DNA of 64,000 nt from Pseudomonadota bacterium. Its GTDB lineage: Bacteria > Pseudomonadota > Gammaproteobacteria > Steroidobacterales > Steroidobacteraceae. Made by a program: the position numbers and the translations under genes. The notes under the pieces are model-generated. The model searched no databases, had not been told where the DNA came from, and worked only from the letters and a program-made list of their open reading frames with translations. Positions 59,272 to 64,000 of this stretch are shown one piece after another. The stretch lies in contig JAEZFW010000066.1 of assembly GCA_023417315.1 (NCBI GenBank), positions 1-64,000 on the forward strand, in the 5' to 3' direction. The stretch's first letter is position 1; every line of letters begins with the position of its first letter.

Positions 59272-60164
59272 ACGAGAACACGCGAATTGGCCTGCTTGGG
59301 TTCGGCGAGGTCGGCCAGATTTTGGCCGCAGATCTCCTCGGCCGCGGCGTTGAGCATGTCGGCGTCTGGGACGTGCAGTTCACAAATGCGAACAGCGCTC
59401 CGTCGCGTGCTGCGCAAGCCTCACGCGTGCAGGTCGGGCGCTCTGCACAGGATGCGGCGCGCGGGGTTACGCTCATCATCAGCGCGGTGACCGCAGCGCA
59501 GGATGTCGCAGCAGCGCACTCGGTTGCGGAGCACCTGAGCACTGGCACATTCTTTCTCGATCTCAACTCCGTTTCGCCCGGCGTGAAGCAGCAAGTTGCC
59601 GATGTGATCGGCCAAAGCGGCGGTCGCTACGTCGAAGCGGCGATCATGTCGCCGATCAGTCCGCGTCGCAGTGCATCGCCGATCCTACTGGGTGGCCCGC
59701 ACGCACAATCCTTCGCGCCGCTTGCGCAAGCGCTGGGCTTCAGCGCTGCGGAAGTCTTCAGCGAACGGATCGGTCAGGCCTCGGCCGCGAAAATGTGCCG
59801 CAGCGTCGTCGTCAAAGGGATGGAATCGTTGCTCACGGAAGCTTTGCTTGCAGCACGCAGCTACGGCGTGGAGGCGACGGTGATCGATTCGCTCAAGAAC
59901 TTGTTTCCTGCGCAAGACTGGCACCACCTTGCGCGTTACATGATGTCCCGCTCTCTGCTGCACGGCGTGCGGCGTGCAGAGGAAATGCGCGAAGTGGCTG
60001 CCACGATTCGCGAGGCCGGACTCGATCCCTGGATGAGCTCGGCGAGCGTAGAGCGGCAGCAGTGGTCGGCACGCTATCGCGAGCTTGCGGGCACCGAGCC
60101 GCTCGAGGCGCTGCTCGATGCCCTGTTGAAGGCGGTGAAGGGAGAGGGGAAAGCACGATGCTGA
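59268..60164 (+). CDS. NAD(P)-dependent oxidoreductase with DUF1932 domain
   Basis: The 298-residue protein has an N-terminal Rossmann fold of the 6-phosphogluconate dehydrogenase type (RIGLLGFGEVGQILAADLLGRG; LDLNSVSPGVKQQVADVIG) and a C-terminal DUF1932 domain (GMESLLTEALLAARSYGVEATVID). The ATG at 59268 overlaps the galD stop; its own stop overlaps ligJ, so it is a true operon member. The known pathway needs only one dehydrogenase, LigC, which is also here. This gene may act on a side substrate or another ring compound; its reaction is unknown. Confidence 0.85.
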   Translation: MNENTRIGLLGFGEVGQILAADLLGRGVEHVGVWDVQFTNANSAPSRAAQASRVQVGRSAQDAARGVTLIISAVTAAQDVAAAHSVAEHLSTGTFFLDLNSVSPGVKQQVADVIGQSGGRYVEAAIMSPISPRRSASPILLGGPHAQSFAPLAQALGFSAAEVFSERIGQASAAKMCRSVVVKGMESLLTEALLAARSYGVEATVIDSLKNLFPAQDWHHLARYMMSRSLLHGVRRAEEMREVAATIREAGLDPWMSSASVERQQWSARYRELAGTEPLEALLDALLKAVKGEGKARC

Positions 60165-61183
60165 TCGTCGATTGTCACGGTCACTACACCACGGCGCCCG
60201 CCGCGCATCAGCGTTTCCGCGATGCGCAGCTGGCCCATTTCAAAGATCGCTCGCTCCCGGCGGCAGAGCGTACGCCGATCAGCGACGATGAGATACGCGA
60301 GACGATCGAGAAGAACCAACTGAAGCTGCAGCGCGAACGCGGCGCGGACATCACGATCTTCTCGCCGCGCGCCTCGGCGATGGCGCACCATGTCGGCGAC
60401 GAAGCGGTGTCGCACGCCTGGACGGTCGCCTGTAACGATTTGATCAAACGCGTGGTCGATCTGTATCCGGAGAATTTCGTCGGCGTCTGCCAGCTCCCGC
60501 AGTCGCCTGGAGTGCCGATCGCGAACTCGGTACGCGAGCTCGAACGTTGCGTGCGCGAGCTCGGCTTCGTCGGCTGCAACCTCAACCCCGATCCCTCTGG
60601 GGGGCACTGGAAAGCGCCGCCTCTGACGGACCGTCACTGGTATCCGTTCTACGAGAAGATGGTCGAGCTCGACGTGCCGGCGATGATTCACGTCTCGGCC
60701 TCGTGCAATCCGAACTTTCACGCGACTGGCGCGCATTACATCAATGCCGATACGACGGCCTTCATGCAGCTGATCGAAGGCGATCTGTTTCGTGACTTCC
60801 CCACCTTGCGCTTCATCATTCCGCATGGCGGCGGCGCAGTGCCCTATCATTGGGGCCGTTATCGCGGCTTGGCCGACATGCTCAAGCGTCCCGCGCTGAA
60901 GGAGCACGTCATGAAGAACGTCTTCTTCGACACGTGCGTCTATCACCAGCCCGGCATCGACCTCTTGGTCAAGGTCATCGATATCGACAACATCTTGTTC
61001 GGCTCCGAGATGGTGGGTGCGGTCCGGGGCATCGATCCCGAAACCGGCCATTATTTCGATGACACGAAGCGTTACATCGATGCGTTGGATATCACGGCGG
61101 AAGACAAGCGGCGCATCTTCGAGCTGAATGCCCGTCGCGTGTATCCGCGACTCGACGCGCTGCTCAAGCAGCGAGGGCTGTAG
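60158..61183 (+). CDS. ligJ: 4-oxalomesaconate hydratase
   Basis: LigJ is an amidohydrolase-superfamily hydratase that adds water to the isomerised 4-oxalomesaconate, giving 4-carboxy-4-hydroxy-2-oxoadipate. The 341-residue protein has the metal-binding MLIVDCHGHYTT start, NLNPDPSGGHW, MIHVSASCNPNFH, IIPHGGGAVPYHWGRYRGL and the catalytic-region LFGSEMVGAVRGID. Length and motifs agree with LigJ. The ATG at 60158 overlaps the end of the DUF1932 gene. It is followed after four bases by ligI. Confidence 0.93.
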   Translation: MLIVDCHGHYTTAPAAHQRFRDAQLAHFKDRSLPAAERTPISDDEIRETIEKNQLKLQRERGADITIFSPRASAMAHHVGDEAVSHAWTVACNDLIKRVVDLYPENFVGVCQLPQSPGVPIANSVRELERCVRELGFVGCNLNPDPSGGHWKAPPLTDRHWYPFYEKMVELDVPAMIHVSASCNPNFHATGAHYINADTTAFMQLIEGDLFRDFPTLRFIIPHGGGAVPYHWGRYRGLADMLKRPALKEHVMKNVFFDTCVYHQPGIDLLVKVIDIDNILFGSEMVGAVRGIDPETGHYFDDTKRYIDALDITAEDKRRIFELNARRVYPRLDALLKQRGL

Positions 61184-61187
61184 CACG

Positions 61188-62075
61188 ATGAGCCGCTTCA
61201 CGATGGACCCGGATTGGCGAGTCTTCCATCCCTCGCCGTCGAAACCGACGTTCAGGCCGCCGCCCGGTGCCGTGGATGCGCATTGCCATGTGTTCGGGCC
61301 GGGGGACGTCTTCCCGTACGCGCCCGAGCGCAAGTACACGCCGTGCGACGCGCCGAAAGAGAAGCTGTGGGAGCTGCGCGACTATCTTGGATTCGAGCGC
61401 AACGTCATCGTTCAGGCCACATGCCACGGTGCTGACAACCGTGCCTTAGTCGACGCGCTCCGAAATTCGAGCGGTCGCGCCCGCGGCGTCGCCACTGTGA
61501 AGCGCGATGTCACTGACGCCGAGCTCGCGCAGCTCGATGCAGCGGGCGTGAAGGGCGTGCGCTTCAATTTCGTGAAGCGACTAGTCGATACGACACCGCG
61601 CGAGACGCTGATCGAGATCGCGCAGCGTGTGCAACCGCTCGGGTGGCACATCGTGATCTACTTCGAAGCGGCCGAGCTTAGTGAGCTGTACGACTTTTTC
61701 ACCTCGCTCCCGACGACCGTCGTCGTAGATCACATGGGGCGTCCCGACGTGACGCAGCCTGTCGATGGTCCGCAGTTCGAGCTCTTTCTTAAGTTGATGC
61801 GCGAGCATCGCAATTTCTGGTCGAAGGTGAGTTGCCCGGAGCGACTCTCGCGCAGCGGTCCGCCTAGCTACGCAGATGTCGTGCCGTTCGCGCGTCGCGT
61901 CGTAGAAGAGTTTCCCGACCGCGTGTTGTGGGGCACGGATTGGCCGCATCCGAACATGAAGTCACACATGCCCGATGACGGTCATCTCGTGGACTTCATC
62001 CCAACGATCGCACCGTCCGCGCAGCTGCAGCATCGGCTCCTCGTCGACAATCCTACGACGCTCTATTGGAGATAA
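61188..62075 (+). CDS. ligI: 2-pyrone-4,6-dicarboxylate hydrolase
   Basis: LigI opens the lactone 2-pyrone-4,6-dicarboxylate to 4-oxalomesaconate, with no metal in the known enzyme. The 295-residue amidohydrolase-fold protein has AVDAHCHVFGPGDVFPYAPERKYTP, VDHMGRPD, FWSKVSCPERLS and the final WGTDWPHPNMKSHMPDDG, all typical. The ATG at 61188 is preceded by a short GTAGCACG stretch. Its presence beside ligC shows that the protocatechuate branch, not only gallate cleavage, is complete. Confidence 0.95.
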   Translation: MSRFTMDPDWRVFHPSPSKPTFRPPPGAVDAHCHVFGPGDVFPYAPERKYTPCDAPKEKLWELRDYLGFERNVIVQATCHGADNRALVDALRNSSGRARGVATVKRDVTDAELAQLDAAGVKGVRFNFVKRLVDTTPRETLIEIAQRVQPLGWHIVIYFEAAELSELYDFFTSLPTTVVVDHMGRPDVTQPVDGPQFELFLKLMREHRNFWSKVSCPERLSRSGPPSYADVVPFARRVVEEFPDRVLWGTDWPHPNMKSHMPDDGHLVDFIPTIAPSAQLQHRLLVDNPTTLYWR

Positions 62076-62080
62076 GCATC

Positions 62081-62470
62081 ATGGCGCTCGATAAACCGTA
62101 CAAAGACATTCCTGGTACGACGATCTTCGACGCCGACCAGGCGCGCAAGGGTTATCACCTGAATCAGTTCTGCATGTCGCTGATGAAGGCGGAGAACCGC
62201 GAGCGCTTCAAGGCGAATGAGCGGGCATATCTAGATGAGTGGCCCATGACCGAAGAGCAGAAGCAGGCCGTGCTCGCACGCGACCTGAACCGCTGCATTT
62301 CCCTTGGCGGCAATATCTATTTCCTCGCGAAGATCGGCGCGACCGATGGACGCAGTTTCCAGTTCATGGCAGCGAGCATGACTGGCATGACACAAGAGCA
62401 GTACGCGCAGATGATGTTGCAGGGCGGACGCTCTCCCGAAGGCAATCGCTACCTAGGCGAGAAGAAGTGA
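62081..62470 (+). CDS. ligA: Protocatechuate 4,5-dioxygenase alpha subunit
   Basis: LigA is the small helical subunit of the extradiol dioxygenase LigAB. The 129-residue protein has KGYHLNQFCMSLMKAENRERFKANERAYLDEW and ALLARDLNRCISLGGNIYFLAKIG-like segments typical of LigA, covering the active site of LigB. Length is close to the Sphingobium enzyme. It follows ligI by five bases and overlaps ligB by one base (TGATG), as expected for stoichiometric subunits. Confidence 0.95.
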   Translation: MALDKPYKDIPGTTIFDADQARKGYHLNQFCMSLMKAENRERFKANERAYLDEWPMTEEQKQAVLARDLNRCISLGGNIYFLAKIGATDGRSFQFMAASMTGMTQEQYAQMMLQGGRSPEGNRYLGEKK

Positions 62471-63315
62471 TGGCTACGATTACTGCAAGCGTTTACACCT
62501 CGCACGTTCCAGCGATCGGTGCTGCTCTCGATCTCGGCAAGAGCGGCGAGCCTTACTGGCAACCGCTGTTCGCCGGATACGAGCCCTCGAAAGCGTGGTT
62601 CAAGGAAAACACGCCCGATGTCATTTTCCTGGTCTACAACGACCACGCAACGGCGTTCAGTCTCGATTGCATTCCGACGTTCGCGATCGGCTGTGGAGCT
62701 TCCTATGCGCCAGCGGATGAGGGGTGGGGACCGCGACCCGTGCCGGTCGTACAGGGCCACCCTGAGCTCGCCGCTCACATCGCGCAGTCGGTGATTCAGG
62801 ACGATTTCGATCTCACGATCATCAACCGCATGGATGTGGATCACGGGCTCACGGTCCCGCTATCGCTGCTTTGCGGCCAGCCGAGCGAATGGCCCTGCAA
62901 TGTGATTCCGTTTGCAGTGAACGTCGTGCAGTACCCGGTGCCGTCCGGGCGGCGTTGCTTCAATCTGGGTCGGGCGATTCGCAAAGCGATCGAGCTGTAC
63001 GACGAGCCGTTGAAGGTACAAGTCTGGGGCACCGGCGGCATGAGCCATCAGCTGCAGGGTCCGCGCGCCGGACTCATCAATCGCGAATGGGACAGCGCGT
63101 TCCTCGATCGCCTAATCGCCGACCCTCAAGGGCTCGCGAACATGCCTCACATCGACTATGTGCGCGAAGCCGGATCCGAAGGCATCGAGCTCGTGATGTG
63201 GCTCATCGCGCGCGGTGCGATGAGCGATCAGCCGCCCCGGGTGGCGCACCGCTTCTACCATGTTCCCGCTAGCAATACCGCCGTGGGACATTTGATCCTG
63301 GAGAATCAGCGATGA
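62470..63315 (+). CDS. ligB: Protocatechuate 4,5-dioxygenase beta subunit
   Basis: LigB is the iron(II)-bearing catalytic subunit that cuts protocatechuate, and in known enzymes also gallate, between C4 and C5. The 281-residue protein keeps the ligand and base positions: His12 in VYTSHVPAIG, His in VYNDHATAF (about 59), Glu in GIELVMW, and the catalytic base in GTGGMSHQLQG. It is about 20 residues shorter than the Sphingobium protein, without loss of a known active-site residue. It overlaps ligC by four bases. Confidence 0.95.
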   Translation: MATITASVYTSHVPAIGAALDLGKSGEPYWQPLFAGYEPSKAWFKENTPDVIFLVYNDHATAFSLDCIPTFAIGCGASYAPADEGWGPRPVPVVQGHPELAAHIAQSVIQDDFDLTIINRMDVDHGLTVPLSLLCGQPSEWPCNVIPFAVNVVQYPVPSGRRCFNLGRAIRKAIELYDEPLKVQVWGTGGMSHQLQGPRAGLINREWDSAFLDRLIADPQGLANMPHIDYVREAGSEGIELVMWLIARGAMSDQPPRVAHRFYHVPASNTAVGHLILENQR

Positions 63316-64000
63316 GCTCGATAGGTGTAGCGCTCGCCGGTGCGGGCGCATTCGGCGTCAAGCACCTCGAGGCGATGCAGAAGATCGATGGCGTTCGCGT
63401 CGTGTCTCTGATCGGACGGGAGCTCGAGAAGACCCGAGAAATTGCCCAGAAGTTCGGGATCGACCACGTCACGACCGAGCTAGGAGACGCGTTACAGAAG
63501 AAGGACATCAACGCTGTGATCCTGTGCACGCCGACGCAGATGCACGCCGCGCAGGGTATCGCGTGCATGAACGCCGGCAAGCACGTGCAGATCGAGATCC
63601 CGCTCGCCGATAGCTGGGAGGATGCGGAGGCCGTCGCGCAAGCGCAGAAGCAGACCGGACTCGTATGCATGGTCGGCCACACGCGCCGCTTCAATCCCTC
63701 GCATCAGTGGCTCCATCGTCGCATCAAGGCCGGAGAGCTCAAGATTCAGCAAATAGACGTGCAGACGTATTTCTTCCGTCGCAAGAACCTCAACGCGCTC
63801 GGGCAGCCTCGCTCGTGGACCGATCACTTGCTGTGGCATCACGCCGCGCACACCGTCGATCTGTTCCGTTATCAAACAGGGGAAGAGATCGTGGCGGCGA
63901 ACGCGCTGCAAGGACCGAAGCATCCTGAGCTCGGTATCGCGATGGACATGTCTATTCAGTTGAAGACACGTTCGGGTGCGATATGCACGCTCTCGCTGTC
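63312..64000 (+). CDS. ligC: 4-carboxy-2-hydroxymuconate-6-semialdehyde dehydrogenase (partial)
   Basis: The gene runs off the window after 229 codons. It has a Gfo/Idh/MocA Rossmann start (GVALAGAGAFGVKHLEAMQKI), the cofactor-site EIPLADSWEDAEAV and GHTRRFNPSHQWLHRRI, matching LigC, which oxidises the ring-cleavage product to 2-pyrone-4,6-dicarboxylate with NADP. The ATG overlaps the ligB stop (ATGA). The missing C-terminal part is expected to be about 85 residues. Confidence 0.9.
   Translation, partial: MSSIGVALAGAGAFGVKHLEAMQKIDGVRVVSLIGRELEKTREIAQKFGIDHVTTELGDALQKKDINAVILCTPTQMHAAQGIACMNAGKHVQIEIPLADSWEDAEAVAQAQKQTGLVCMVGHTRRFNPSHQWLHRRIKAGELKIQQIDVQTYFFRRKNLNALGQPRSWTDHLLWHHAAHTVDLFRYQTGEEIVAANALQGPKHPELGIAMDMSIQLKTRSGAICTLSL

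Noticed and set aside
60074..61339. 421-codon open frame antisense to ligJ
   Set aside because: Same reasoning: a mirror of a conserved gene, with an arginine- and histidine-rich composition typical of shadow frames.

Overview
The window is GC-rich chromosomal DNA from a gammaproteobacterium, probably allied to the Xanthomonadales/Steroidobacterales. This rests on gene content, not on a database search: a fused aspartokinase/diaminopimelate decarboxylase, a GDCBHAF(IE) histidine operon headed by a TrpR-like gene, a SAM-I riboswitch before metX, and many TonB-dependent receptors.

Region 1 (1-7330): rpmI-rplT, pheST-ihfA-merR, a repeat-bearing spacer, tRNA-Pro(GGG), and a TPR/GGDEF diguanylate cyclase. 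Region 2 (7580-13540): a GH144-like secreted protein, a SAM hydrolase, a small acidic protein behind a structured leader, and lysAC. Region 3 (13684-31340) is almost wholly amino-acid biosynthesis: the his operon on the minus strand (hisR-G-D-C-B-H-A-F-IE), riboswitch-metX-metB on the plus strand, a candidate small RNA, and ilvC-leuA-ilvE-leuC-leuD-leuB on the minus strand behind a probable attenuator. Four kinds of control are visible here: a TrpR-type operator, a SAM riboswitch, an attenuator and a non-AUG start (hisF, ATT).

Region 4 (31544-38565): M17 aminopeptidase, EamA exporter, RluE-type pseudouridine synthase, family 5 uracil-DNA glycosylase, uvrC, pgsA, tRNA-Gly(GCC) and tRNA-Cys(GCA). 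Region 5 (38625-49731): three TonB-dependent receptors, an ECF sigma/FecR pair and a LysR regulator with two helix-turn-helix domains.

Region 6 (49960 to the end) is one run of codirectional, mostly overlapping genes: tannase-family esterase, CapA-like protein, Abhydrolase_10 protein, MFS transporter, MmgE/PrpD protein, then the protocatechuate/gallate 4,5-cleavage set (ligK, galD/ligU, a DUF1932 oxidoreductase, ligJ, ligI, ligA, ligB, ligC, the last cut by the window end). Read together, the receptors and esterase would take in and open aromatic esters, LigAB cleaves the ring, LigC/LigI or GalD/LigU bring the product to the hydratase LigJ, and LigK releases pyruvate and oxaloacetate.

The most unusual non-coding pattern is a set of spacers, each holding its own private 7-9-base word repeated in tandem, usually with a second copy inverted across a loop. 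Each spacer uses a different word.
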